64,000 nt of DNA from Pseudomonas sp. 10S4 (GTDB lineage Bacteria > Pseudomonadota > Gammaproteobacteria > Pseudomonadales > Pseudomonadaceae), in contig NZ_CP133774.1 of assembly GCF_034344865.1 (NCBI RefSeq), positions 4,216,001-4,280,000 on the forward strand, given 5' to 3'. This document shows, piece by piece, positions 27,195 to 36,295 of the stretch (position 1 is the first letter of the stretch; each line of letters starts with the position of its first letter). A model generated the notes under the pieces. The model worked only from the letters and a program-made list of their open reading frames with translations. It ran no database searches and had not been told where the DNA came from. Position numbers and translations under genes: made by a program.

Positions 27195-27848
27195 TCACAT
27201 ATAGGAATAAAACAGACTGTCGAGCAGCCGCGACCAGCCCTGTACCAGCACGAACAGCAACAGCTTGAGCGGCAGTGAAATGGTCATCGGTGAAACCATC
27301 TGCATGCCCAGCGCCAGCAGCAAATTGGAGACGATCAAGTCGATGACGATGAACGGGATGTAGATCAGAAACCCGATCTGAAACCCGGCCTGCAACTCCG
27401 AGAGCACGAACGCCGGGATCGCCAGCAGCAGGTCGTTGCTGCTGGCTTTCTCGGCCATTTCGGCCGGCCACATGCGGTGCGTGTTTTCCAGCAAGTGGGC
27501 TTGCACATCGGGGTCGGTGTTGCGGCTCATGAAGCGCTGGATCGGCTCCATCACGGTGTTGGCGCTGACCTGGAGTTTTTCCGTGGTACCAATTTCCAGC
27601 GGGTTGTCGTGAACCCGTTGTTGAATCTCATGGGCGACCGGGGCCATGACGAACATCGTTGCGGCCAGGGCGATGCCATACATCGCCATATTCGGCGGTA
27701 CTTGCTGCACACCGATGGCGTTGCGGGTGATCAGCAGCACCATGGAGATTTTCAGGAACGCCGTGCAGACGATCAAAAACAACGGGACCAATGACAACGC
27801 GCCGAGCAGCAGCGCGAGCATGATCGGGTTCATGCCCTCCATGATCAT
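27195..27848 (-). CDS. hrcR: T3SS export apparatus protein HrcR (SctR)
   Basis: A 217-residue FliP/YscR-family protein with four TM helices and the conserved [22 protein letters not shown] region. Core of the export gate with HrcS and HrcT. Its start overlaps the hrcQb stop (ATGA); a second possible start, MEGMNPIM, lies a few codons inside. Confidence 0.95.
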   Translation of the reverse strand: MIMEGMNPIMLALLLGALSLVPLFLIVCTAFLKISMVLLITRNAIGVQQVPPNMAMYGIALAATMFVMAPVAHEIQQRVHDNPLEIGTTEKLQVSANTVMEPIQRFMSRNTDPDVQAHLLENTHRMWPAEMAEKASSNDLLLAIPAFVLSELQAGFQIGFLIYIPFIVIDLIVSNLLLALGMQMVSPMTISLPLKLLLFVLVQGWSRLLDSLFYSYM

Positions 27849-28204
27849 CGGTCGAATACCACGCGGGTAATTTGCAGGCCGAGGCGGCCGTCCACGTCCA
27901 CCAGCTCACCGTGGGCGACGACCCGCTCGCCATGGCACAGGGTTGCTTCGCCGAGCGTCACACCGGCAACGTCCAGCACCGAACCCGGCGCCAGGCGTTG
28001 CAAGGCTTCCAGACTCAGGCTGACGCCGCCACTGCGCACCGTCAGGTCCAGGCTCAGGCCCGTTAGGGCCGAGGAGGGCGGGACAGGATCCTCGGTTATC
28101 GATTCGGCCGTCGGTTCCTCTTCAAATGTCTCGGCCAGTTCGGCCTCAGCGATGTCGCCGTCCATGACCGGCGGTGCGTCTTCGTACAGTGCGTCATTGT
28201 CCAT
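27845..28204 (-). CDS. hrcQb: T3SS cytoplasmic-ring protein HrcQb (SctQ C-terminal part)
   Basis: 119 residues: an acidic N-terminal linker ([17 protein letters not shown]) followed by a SpoA/FliN-type domain ([26 protein letters not shown]). In P. syringae SctQ is split into HrcQa and HrcQb, as here. Overlaps hrcQa. Confidence 0.92.
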   Translation of the reverse strand: MDNDALYEDAPPVMDGDIAEAELAETFEEEPTAESITEDPVPPSSALTGLSLDLTVRSGGVSLSLEALQRLAPGSVLDVAGVTLGEATLCHGERVVAHGELVDVDGRLGLQITRVVFDR

Positions 28205-28910
28205 CGTGAAGGTCCTTTTCGCGGATCAGCCGCATCTGCAAGTTGTCGTCGAGTGCCAGGGCAGCGACGGTCCAGTGTCGGGCGCCCAACTGCAGTTGGC
28301 CGTTGCCGTCGCTGTCAAAACACGGCTCGGCGGGCAGTACGACATCGCCCACTCGTAACGAGCCCAATTGGTTAATCGTCAAAGTCAGGCGCCCCAGCAC
28401 CACCGGGTAATGCAGCGGCCAATCCGCCGGCAATGCCTGTTCGATGGCCTGCCACGGTGCGGCGTCGAATATCCGCAGCAGCGTGTCGGCGGCGATGCTC
28501 AATACGCCGTGGGCGGTTTCGCCCGCCAGTTGCACGGTGATGCGGCAATCGAGGCGATCAGGCAGCGGCTCGTCGACGCCTTCGAGGGGTTCGAGCGGTG
28601 CGAACAGGCCGGCCAATGTCGGGCTCAGTTGTTGATTCACGTATTGCCAGTACCAGGGCTGCAACGGCCCGGCGCACACCACCGGTGCACTGCCAAACAG
28701 GCTCAGCAGCGCATTGGCATTGCTCAGGCGCAACAGGCCGCGGGCGCTGCCAAGGGCAACGGTTGCAGCGCTATCGATGGAAAGCATCGGGCTCAAGGTC
28801 AGCCGACCATTGTCGCCTGCGTTGGAAAACTCCAGCCAGCGACCACGCCCCAACAATCGACTCGCGGCGGCGACGCTCGGCGAAACCTGGCGCAGTTTCA
28901 GCGACCTCAT
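28194..28910 (-). CDS. hrcQa: T3SS cytoplasmic-ring protein HrcQa (SctQ N-terminal part)
   Basis: 238 residues, forming the cytoplasmic sorting platform with HrcQb. Its C-terminal SpoA-like segment is VVLGRLTLTINQLGSLRVGDVVLPAEPC. Overlaps hrcQb at the 3' end by 11 bases and hrpP at the 5' end by 4, so translation is coupled. Confidence 0.9.
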   Translation of the reverse strand: MRSLKLRQVSPSVAAASRLLGRGRWLEFSNAGDNGRLTLSPMLSIDSAATVALGSARGLLRLSNANALLSLFGSAPVVCAGPLQPWYWQYVNQQLSPTLAGLFAPLEPLEGVDEPLPDRLDCRITVQLAGETAHGVLSIAADTLLRIFDAAPWQAIEQALPADWPLHYPVVLGRLTLTINQLGSLRVGDVVLPAEPCFDSDGNGQLQLGARHWTVAALALDDNLQMRLIREKDLHDGQ

Positions 28911-29473
28911 GCGACACCCATCGACAGCTCGACGTCGTGCCCCAGTGCGTCGGCAAACGCGTCTTCACAGGCTTGATGGCGGGCACTCAAGCGCTCAAGC
29001 ACATCACTGCGCTCAAAGCCCAGCTCGATGGCCCAACGGCTATCACGCTTGTTCGCCCGGACCTGCACCTTGCCCAGGTTGGGCATCAACAACGTGGCGC
29101 TGAAGGGCCGGTCGCCGTGGGACGGCAGTTGCAGCGCCAGTTCGTCGATCAACTGCGTCGGCACACCGTCGGCGGCGGCGAACATATTGAAACCGCCGCC
29201 ACCCCCGGCACCGGACTGGTCGCCCTTGCCGTTGCCCGATGGCATCAGCAATTGCTCGAAGAACAAGCCGTCTGCATCCAGGTGGCGGGTGCTGTCGCGG
29301 CCTTGATTCAGTCGACTGTCAGCAAAACGACTGCGCTCAGGCTCGTTGCGCCGAGGCTGCGAATGGGCGGCCGGCGGATTGTCGGCCTGAGGCTGGATCG
29401 CCGCCGGCGCCGGTTTCTGTGGCGGGCGCGGGGCAGGGTGCTTGATCGGTGCGTTCAACAGCTCATTCCTCAT
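28907..29473 (-). CDS. hrpP: T3SS substrate-specificity switch protein HrpP (SctP)
   Basis: 188 residues with a disordered Pro/Gln/Arg-rich N-terminus (APRPPQKPAPAAIQPQ) and a C-terminal globular T3S4-like domain (FSATLLMPNLGKVQVRANKRD). It controls pilus length and the switch to effector export together with HrcU. Confidence 0.85.
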   Translation of the reverse strand: MRNELLNAPIKHPAPRPPQKPAPAAIQPQADNPPAAHSQPRRNEPERSRFADSRLNQGRDSTRHLDADGLFFEQLLMPSGNGKGDQSGAGGGGGFNMFAAADGVPTQLIDELALQLPSHGDRPFSATLLMPNLGKVQVRANKRDSRWAIELGFERSDVLERLSARHQACEDAFADALGHDVELSMGVA

Positions 29474-29912
29474 TCAGGTTCTCGCTCATGCAGGCGAGTT
29501 TTTCCACGGCCCGCTGCCGGGCCTTGGCCTCCAACTGCGCTTGCTCGATCCGTTGCCGTTGCAGCTTGATGGCTTGACGCAACTGGCTGGCGTTCTGGCG
29601 GATGTAGGCGAGGCGATCGAGCATGCGGCGCTCCTTGTCGTGCCAGCGATCGACGTCGCTCAGTTCCATGGTTATTTCCAGGTGTGTGGCGGACAACTGT
29701 TGGCGCCGGACCTTCTGGTTGTCCCGTTCCTGAACCCAGGATTGTTCGGTTTGCAGCAGTTGTTGCTGCATGGCCGTCAACTCGTCCTGCAACTGACGCT
29801 GGGCACGCTCGGCCCGGGCCTGACGGTGTTGACGAAGGGGCGTCAATACCTTGATCAGTTGCTCCATGGCCACGCGGTCCGGGTCGGCTTCGAGGTCGTC
29901 GTCCATGTTCAA
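29463..29912 (-). CDS. hrpO: T3SS central stalk protein HrpO (SctO)
   Basis: 149 residues, almost entirely a long coiled coil rich in Gln, Arg and Glu (RQHRQARAERAQRQLQDELT ... LRQAIKLQRQRIEQAQLEAK). YscO/FliJ-type stalk that connects the ATPase with the export gate. Overlaps its neighbours hrcN and hrpP. Confidence 0.9.
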   Translation of the reverse strand: MNMDDDLEADPDRVAMEQLIKVLTPLRQHRQARAERAQRQLQDELTAMQQQLLQTEQSWVQERDNQKVRRQQLSATHLEITMELSDVDRWHDKERRMLDRLAYIRQNASQLRQAIKLQRQRIEQAQLEAKARQRAVEKLACMSENLNEE

Positions 29913-31258
29913 TCCGGTAACTGCGAAGTGAGTTGCGTGAGCAGTTCCAGGGTGGTTTCCAGTGGCACCGGTTCGCGCAGGTCCTGGCGCAGAAAGTCAT
30001 TGATCGCGTCGTTGAGTTGCACCGCGCAATCGGTGACCGGGTCGGACCCCGGCTGGTATTCCCCCAGGCGCAGCAGCATCTCCACTTGCCGATAGGCCGC
30101 CATCAAGCGACGCAGGCGATTGTTGGCTTGCTGGTGCTCGCGGCCGGTGACGTTGCTGAGGATCCGGCTAATGCTGGCGGGCACATCGATGGCCGGGTAA
30201 TGCCCGCGCTCGGCGAGTTTGCGTGAGAGCACGATATGGCCGTCGAGCAGCGAGCGCACTTCGTCGGCCACCGGATCATTCATCGAATCCTGCTCGATCA
30301 GCACCGTGTAGATCGCCGTGATCGAGCCGTTTTCGCTCATGCCGGCGCGCTCGACCAGTTGCGGCAACAGGGTGTACACCGACGGTGGCAAACCACCCCG
30401 GCCCAAGGGCTCGCCGGCCGCGATGCCGATCTCGCGTTGGGCGCGGGCAAATCGGGTCAGGGAGTCGATCAGCAACAAGACTTTCATGCCGCGCTTGCGA
30501 AAAGCTTCGGCGATGGCCGTGGCGGTGAACGCGGCACGGGCGCGTTCCATGCTTGAGCGGTCGGAAGTGGCACAGATCAGCACCGAACGCTGGCGCAGGG
30601 TGTCGTCCAGTTCATGGTCGAGAAATTCGCGCAACTCGCGACCGCGCTCACCGATCAAACCGAAGACGATCACATCGCAATCCATGTTGCGCGCCATCTC
30701 GGCCAGCAGTGTGGTCTTGCCGCAACCGGCCCCCGCGAACAGCCCAACCCGTTGGCCTTCGCCCAGCAGAATCGCGCTGTCGATGGCGCGAATGCCAGTG
30801 GGCAACGCCGAGCTGATCCGCGGCTTTTGCATCGGTGGCAAGGCGTCGGCGATCACCGGGGTGGTGGTGCGTCGGTCATAAGGACCGGCAAATGCACCGT
30901 CGCCATCCCCCAGCAGCGGCCGGCCGAAACCGTCGAGCACGCGACCGAGCAAACTGTCGTCGACGCCGATGCGGTGGGCCATGCCCAGCGGCCGGATGCG
31001 CGCGCCGACCTGGATGCCGTCCGGCGTGCCCAAGGCACTGAGCAAGGTGCATTGCGTGGTGAAACCGACGATTTCGGCAAGCATGGTGCTGCCATCGGCC
31101 TTGCTCACTTCGCACAAGTCGCCAATCTTCGCCGCCGGCACCTGGCATTCCAGCAGAATGCCGTTGACTGCCGACACACGGCCACTGATCCGCACCGCCG
31201 AGCAGCTCGACAGTCGCGAAGTCTGTTCGCGGGTCCATTGCGCCAGGGCTGCATTCAC
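29909..31258 (-). CDS. hrcN: T3SS ATPase HrcN (SctN)
   Basis: A 449-residue F1-type ATPase of the FliI/YscN family. Walker A GAGCGKTT at residues 176-183, Walker B near VLLLIDSLTRFARA, and the signature GGLPPSVYTLLPQLVERAG. It strips chaperones and unfolds substrates at the base of the apparatus, regulated by HrpE. Confidence 0.96.
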   Translation of the reverse strand: MNAALAQWTREQTSRLSSCSAVRISGRVSAVNGILLECQVPAAKIGDLCEVSKADGSTMLAEIVGFTTQCTLLSALGTPDGIQVGARIRPLGMAHRIGVDDSLLGRVLDGFGRPLLGDGDGAFAGPYDRRTTTPVIADALPPMQKPRISSALPTGIRAIDSAILLGEGQRVGLFAGAGCGKTTLLAEMARNMDCDVIVFGLIGERGRELREFLDHELDDTLRQRSVLICATSDRSSMERARAAFTATAIAEAFRKRGMKVLLLIDSLTRFARAQREIGIAAGEPLGRGGLPPSVYTLLPQLVERAGMSENGSITAIYTVLIEQDSMNDPVADEVRSLLDGHIVLSRKLAERGHYPAIDVPASISRILSNVTGREHQQANNRLRRLMAAYRQVEMLLRLGEYQPGSDPVTDCAVQLNDAINDFLRQDLREPVPLETTLELLTQLTSQLPD

Positions 31259-32213
31259 CAGCGCACCTCGACATGTTGGTCGCCGTCGAACTCGATGCGC
31301 TGATCGTCGATGCGGCTCAGGCGCAGACCGTTCAGCACGTCGCCGATGTACAGCCGCTGGCCCTCGCTGGTGACCAGGTGGGCGTTGGTGCCACTGATGA
31401 TCTGCACGATCACGAAGGGCAGGCCGGCACCGGCCGTGGCGACCTGGTCGAGCAGCGGCACCGGCAGTTCGTAGCGCTCTTTGAAGCGTTGCAGCATCCG
31501 CTGATAAACCAGCAACGCGTCATCTTTCAGGCCACCCTTGAGGATCAGGCCTTCGGCGCTGTCTTCGATGCGCACGTCGGTCAACAAGCGATCGCTGAGC
31601 AACGCGTTGAGCTGACGACGTACCGCTTCGCGGGTGGCCAGTTTCACCTTCGACGCAGACGTGGCTCCGGGCGTTTTCGGCTGGCCGGCCGAGGTCGGCG
31701 CGACGATAGCGGTCGCGGGCGCGGTGATGGCCTCGGTTGACTGATTGGAAGCGCTGCGACTCAAGCCCCAGGCGCTGCCCATGATGCCCACCAGCACGCC
31801 GACAATGACCGCGCCGATACGGTCGAACCGCGTCGAGCGTGACGAAACTTTCTCCAGGGGCGGCGAATTTCCGGGGTTTTGCGGGTCGCTTTCGGTCTGT
31901 GCAAGCACTGGCACCAGCGGCCAGGCCTGCTCTGCCGCCGACAGGCACAACCAGACATTGCCCAGGGCAAACGTCTGGTTCGGCGCCAGTTCGGTCACCG
32001 TGCGTGCATGGCCTTCCTCGTCGTTGATCAGGCTGTCTTCGGCGTTAAGCCGCCAGCCGTCCTCGGTGCGGGTCAGACGGCAATGCAGGGCGGCGACGCC
32101 GGGGTCGTACAGCGCCACGATCGTGATCGGCATCGGCTCGATCGCCACTGTTCGCCAATCAATGGCAACGCGGCGCCCTGGTGCAGGCCGCTCAATACTC
32201 GCAGTTCAAACAT
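31255..32213 (-). CDS. hrpQ: T3SS inner-membrane ring protein HrpQ (SctD), frame break near 5' end
   Basis: YscD/PrgH-type protein: N-terminal FHA-like cytoplasmic domain, one TM helix (IGAVIVGVLVGIMGSAWGL) and a C-terminal periplasmic domain. The N-terminus MFELRVLSGLHQGAALPLIGEQW is read from ATG 32213 with GGAG 9 bases upstream. One base is missing near 32145, after which the frame continues to LYDPGVAALHCRL. Restored length is 319 residues. Without the fix the protein would lose its first 20 or so residues. Confidence 0.88.
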
Positions 32214-32231
32214 CACGACAGTCTCCAGGCA

Positions 32232-34332
32232 TCAGGCCGCATAGTCGTCCTCCAGCACTTCCTGGTCTTCTTCCAGGTCGAAACGGCCCATCACTTTCAC
32301 CTCGGCGACGTTGCTGATCTCGGCGAAGGACAGCACCGGGACATGGTGGAATTCGTCCTGCAACAAGGTGCGTAAGGGGCTGCGCAAGTCCTGGGCCACC
32401 AGCAGCACGGCACGTTCAGCGGTGCGCAGGGGAAAGGCGATGCGCAGTTGCTGCACCAGTTGCAGGCTTGATTCATTGCTCAGGGCAAAGAAGGTTTCGG
32501 TCTGGGTCTGGCGCAGGCTGTCGCGCAGGATGCCTTCGCTTTCCGGGGTCAGCAGCCACACCAGCAAACCGTTGGCGCCGCAGTATTGGTTGTAGATCAG
32601 CGATTTGAGGGCGATGCGTACGTAGTCGGTGAGGGCGGTGATGTCGCGTTCGTGCTGGCCGTGTTCGATCAGGGTTTCGGCGATCACCCGGATCGCCCGC
32701 AACGGCACGCATTCGGACGCCAGCCGTTGCAGTACGGAAGAGAACCGCGCCAGTGGCAGCACTCGCTGCATTTCCTGGGCGAGTTCCGGTTGCTCGGATT
32801 CCAGCCAGCCGAGGATCGCTTTGGTTTCCTGCAACCCGATGAACTGCGGCCCGCAAGCCTGTAATGCGCGCTCCATGCGCTCGACGATCAGGGTGCTGGC
32901 GCTGATGGTTTCCACCGGGCTTTGTTGCAACTGCGCGGCGTCGGCCGGCAACCACAGCCATTGGCTTTCCTGACGCTCAAGGCTGCCGGCCACTGCGTGT
33001 TCGAATTGCCCGGCATCCAGAGCATCGACATCGATGGCGACGTGGGTCTGGTTGAACGTGGCCTTAAGCATCGGCACTTCATAGACCGAGAAACGGAATT
33101 CGTCCGGTGCCAGGTGTTCGGCGGTTTCGATGATGAACGACGGTAAGGTCAGGCCGTAATGCACCACCAGGCGATTACGCCGTTGACGGATTTCGCTGAC
33201 CAGCGCGTCGATCTGCGCCCTGTTCTGCTGGGGATGGAACTGCAACAGAAACTGCCGGCTCGGGGTAAAGGTGCGCAGGTCTTCGTTGCCGTTGTCCTCC
33301 GGCGCCACGGCGACCGGTTGCTCCTGCGTGGATTTGGGTTTGGCGCTGTTGCAGTTGCAGCACGCCCCCCAGGCTACAGATGATCGCGATCACGATGAAC
33401 ACCGCTGTCGGCATCCCTGGCATCGCCGCAAAACCAAGCATCGCCACCGACGCGATGATCCAGGCCTTGGGCTGGCTGGTGATCTGCTCGGCGATCTCGC
33501 GGCCGATATTGGCTTCCACGCCCGGATTGTCGTTGGACACGCGGGTGATGATCATCCCCGAGGTGACGGAAATCAGCAGCGCCGGAATCTGCGCAATCAA
33601 GCCATCGCCAATGGTCAGCACGGTGTACAACTGCACCGCGTCGCCAGCGGTCATGCCGTGCTGAATCACGCCGATGGCGATCCCGCCGATCATGTTGATC
33701 GCGACGATAATCAGGCTGGCAATCGCATCGCCGTTGACGAACTTCATTGCCCCGTCCATGGCGCCGAACAACTGGCTTTCCTTGCCCAGTTCCGAGCGTC
33801 GGCGGCGGGCTTCATGGACGCTGATCAGGTTGGCGCGCAAGTCGGCGTCGATCGCCATCTGCTTGCCGGGCATGGCGTCGAGGGTGAACCGCGCGCCGAC
33901 CTCCGCCACCCGTTCCGAACCCTTGGTGATCACCAGGAAGTTAACCACGGTGAGGATCATGAAAATCACCATGCCCACCGCCAGGTTACCGCCGACCACG
34001 AACTGCCCGAAGGCCTCGACGATGTGCCCGGCGTCCTGATCTAGCAGGATCAAACGGGTGGTGGAAATCGACAGCGCCAGGCGAAACATCGTGGTGATCA
34101 GCAACACTGAGGGGAAGGTCGAGAACGCGAGCGGGCGGGGCAGGTGCATGGCCAGCATGATCAGCAGGCAGGAAATACAGATGTTGATGGCGATCAGAAT
34201 GTCCACCAGCCAGGTCGGCAGCGGCGTGATCATCATGAACACGATGGCGAGCACGACGAACGCGCCGACGATCTCCGAGCGACGCATGGCCGCCAGGGCG
34301 ATCTGGTTCAGCACATTGATAATCTGTTCCAT
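32232..34332 (-). CDS. hrcV: T3SS export gate protein HrcV (SctV), one frame break
   Basis: FlhA/YscV-family nonameric export gate. N-terminal half (from ATG 34332) has seven to eight TM helices and the family block KGSERVAEVGARFTLDAMPGKQMAIDADLRANLI (read in pieces); the C-terminal cytoplasmic half is at 32232-33308. The halves are in different frames near 33333-33341 (AAACCC in the coding strand); removing one base there joins them into 699 residues, the normal length. This is the only clear one-base surplus in the T3SS genes. Its start overlaps the hrpJ stop (TGATG). Confidence 0.93.
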
Positions 34333-35432
34333 CAGGCGGGGCTCCCCTTGGGCAGGTCCTGCTCTTGGCGTGTGAGCTCCGCCATCAACGTCAGCAGGTT
34401 GCCCAGGGCGTTCTGTCGGGCCTTGAGATCGCGCCACAACAGAATGGGCAGCTGCTGCAGCATCGGACGCAGACCGTTGAGAAAAGCCAGTTGATGCTTG
34501 AGGTGTTTGCCGCCAATGAATTGCGCCAGTTGCAGCGTTTCATGCAGGTTCATGCCCTTGCCCGACAGCGTCAGCAGGTGCTTGAGGAAGGTCGGTGCAT
34601 TCAACTGCAACGCCGGGTTCTTGCCGCGCATGCGGCCGAGCAAGTGCTCGCTGGTTTGCAAAAGGGTCGCGACATGGCGAGCCGTGTTCAGGCCGTGCAT
34701 GAGGTTGCGCAATTGTTGCTGGGTGCTCGAGGGGCTCAGGGCTGCGAGGTCGTCGGCAATGGCGCCGCGCAGGTCGCGCAGGGTCGGTGCGAATTGCCGT
34801 TCGCCTTCTTCCTGGCCGAGCAGGGTGTCGATCAGGCTGGAAATGCTTTGCTGGCCGACTACGCCCGAGTAGTACAGGTCTCGCAGCGTCTGTCGGCGTC
34901 GCGGGTTGAGGCTGGACTTGGCAAAGGCCCGGGCGGTGTTGATGCCGGCCTGGGCCTTGTTGCCGTGTTCGCGACGCAGCAGCTTGAGTTGCTGATTCAG
35001 GTTGACGTGTTCGCCGCTGGCCCCTTCGTTATAGGCCTGGCGCGAGGCTGCTTGCAGCATCACGTGGGCCTTGGCGGCGTCGTCACCACTGAGTGCCAAA
35101 ACTTGCGCAAGGGTCGGCGTCTGGTTCTTCAACTGCTTGCGCAGTTCCCGCGCCGCGCTGTCGAGGCCCTTGTCCTGGCTGCCCATCAGCAGCTGATAAA
35201 GCTCCCCCAGTTTGACGGCCTTGGACTGCAAGGCATTGGTGCTGGCCATCAAGTCGCGCTGGCTCAGGGTCCGGCTCTGCTGAATCAGCGCCGAAGCAAA
35301 CCGCGTGACCTGTTGGGTCGATGTCCCCTGATTGGTCGGGGGTGTGCTCTGGGCAAGCAGTGCCGCCGACCTGACAGGCGTCGCCGGGGCCGGTTGCTGG
35401 ACATGGGGAATGTTCGGAGCCGCGATCTTCAT
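34332..35432 (-). CDS. hrpJ: T3SS gatekeeper HrpJ (SctW)
   Basis: A 366-residue YopN/LcrE-family protein controlling the order of secretion. N-terminus is disordered and Thr/Ala/Gln-rich (MKIAAPNIPHVQQPAPATP), followed by helical domains. First gene of the long operon hrpJ-hrcV-hrpQ-hrcN-hrpO-hrpP-hrcQa-hrcQb-hrcR-S-T-U-chaperone-effector, downstream of an hrp box. Confidence 0.9.
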   Translation of the reverse strand: MKIAAPNIPHVQQPAPATPVRSAALLAQSTPPTNQGTSTQQVTRFASALIQQSRTLSQRDLMASTNALQSKAVKLGELYQLLMGSQDKGLDSAARELRKQLKNQTPTLAQVLALSGDDAAKAHVMLQAASRQAYNEGASGEHVNLNQQLKLLRREHGNKAQAGINTARAFAKSSLNPRRRQTLRDLYYSGVVGQQSISSLIDTLLGQEEGERQFAPTLRDLRGAIADDLAALSPSSTQQQLRNLMHGLNTARHVATLLQTSEHLLGRMRGKNPALQLNAPTFLKHLLTLSGKGMNLHETLQLAQFIGGKHLKHQLAFLNGLRPMLQQLPILLWRDLKARQNALGNLLTLMAELTRQEQDLPKGSPA

Positions 35433-35461
35433 AGCGCATTTCTGTCAGGGGTCATGCGCAG

Positions 35462-35490
35462 TGAGTGGGTCGTCCTGGCCATCCGGTTCC
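35462..35490 (-). promoter_or_regulatory. hrp box for the hrpJ-hrcU operon
   Basis: On the minus strand GGAACC at 35490-35485, 16 bases, CCACTCA at 35468-35462. Exact consensus, 29 bases upstream of the hrpJ start. The long downstream gene run has overlaps and only short gaps, so this is the likely promoter for all of it. Confidence 0.92.
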
Positions 35491-35520
35491 ATGTCGGCGG
35501 CAAACGGAACATCTGTGCCA

Positions 35521-35562
35521 GATCCAGTATTGGATCCAATCGGCTTGTGCAAGAACTTGCAC
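35521..35562 (+). promoter_or_regulatory. Two palindromes upstream of the hrpL promoter (candidate activator sites)
   Basis: GATCCAGTATTGGATC at 35521-35536 (6-bp arms) and GTGCAAGAACTTGCAC at 35547-35562 (7-bp arms). They lie about 65-105 bases upstream of the sigma-54 site, the usual range for enhancer-binding protein sites; HrpS is the likely protein. Not tested. Confidence 0.45.
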
Positions 35563-35625
35563 AGAAATCATCAGTAACGGTTTTAAAAATCGTTAAAAAT
35601 CAAACAAGTACATAAATGTGTCAAT

Positions 35626-35641
35626 TGGCATACAAATCGCT
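35626..35641 (+). promoter_or_regulatory. Sigma-54 promoter of hrpL
   Basis: TGGCATACAAATCGCT contains GG (35627-35628), 10 bases, GC (35639-35640), the -24/-12 spacing required by sigma-54. It lies 37 bases upstream of the hrpL start and fits HrpS-dependent transcription of hrpL, as in P. syringae. Confidence 0.75.
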
Positions 35642-35677
35642 ATAGCCCTGGGACATATCCTGAAATGGTTTATAGCG

Positions 35678-36213
35678 ATGCTTTCCAGCAATTCGATGAC
35701 CTGTCCAGCTCCTGTTTCCGGCCTCCGTCAGCTCAATACCGAGCAGGTGCACAAGCTGAGAATCTTCATCAAAAAAAGGTGATGAACCTTGATGATGTGG
35801 AGGACATCCTCCAATGCACGTTTCTCGAAGCGCTGCGTAATGAGCATAAATTTCGCTACGACTCCCAGCCGCAAACCTGGTTGTGCGGCATCGCGCTGAA
35901 CCTGATTCGTAACCACTTTCGCAAACTGTACAAACAGCCCTTTCAGGAAAGCTGGGAAGACCGCGAAGAGCTGGAGGTTAGCGATGGTTGCGACATTGGT
36001 GCGCAAGTGGATGATCACCGACAGTTGGCGCGCGTCGTCCTGGCGATTGGCGCGTTGCCGGTGACCATGCAGCAAGTGCTGCGGGTCAGCCTGGAAATGG
36101 ACGGCAACTATCAGGACACCGCCTCGAGCCTGGGCGTACCCATTGGCACCGTGCGCTCGCGTTTGTCCCGGGCGCGGGAACAACTCAAGCGCAGCGTGCC
36201 CTGTGTTTTTTGA
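35678..36213 (+). CDS. hrpL: ECF sigma factor HrpL (RspL), one frame break
   Basis: An extracytoplasmic-function sigma factor that recognises hrp boxes. From ATG 35678 the N-terminus reads LRQLNTEQVHKLRIFIKK and, after one A is added to the A7 run at 35771-35777, continues VMNLDDVEDILQCTFLEALRNEHKFRYD, a very close match to P. syringae HrpL. Sigma region 4 (GVPIGTVRSRLSRAREQLK) ends the protein. Restored length 178 residues. As sequenced the gene would be non-functional, which would silence the T3SS; an error is more likely. Confidence 0.93.
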
Positions 36214-36233
36214 AACTCATTCACCTCAAGTTG

Positions 36234-36262
36234 GGAACCGCATGAGCCTGTCCTGCCACACA
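36234..36262 (+). promoter_or_regulatory. hrp box for hrpK and the HopB1-like gene
   Basis: GGAACC at 36234-36239, 16 bases, CCACACA at 36256-36262. Matches the consensus; 34 bases upstream of the hrpK start. Confidence 0.9.
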
Positions 36263-36295
36263 TCGGCATTGTCCGACTGAAAATGGCGAACCCTC

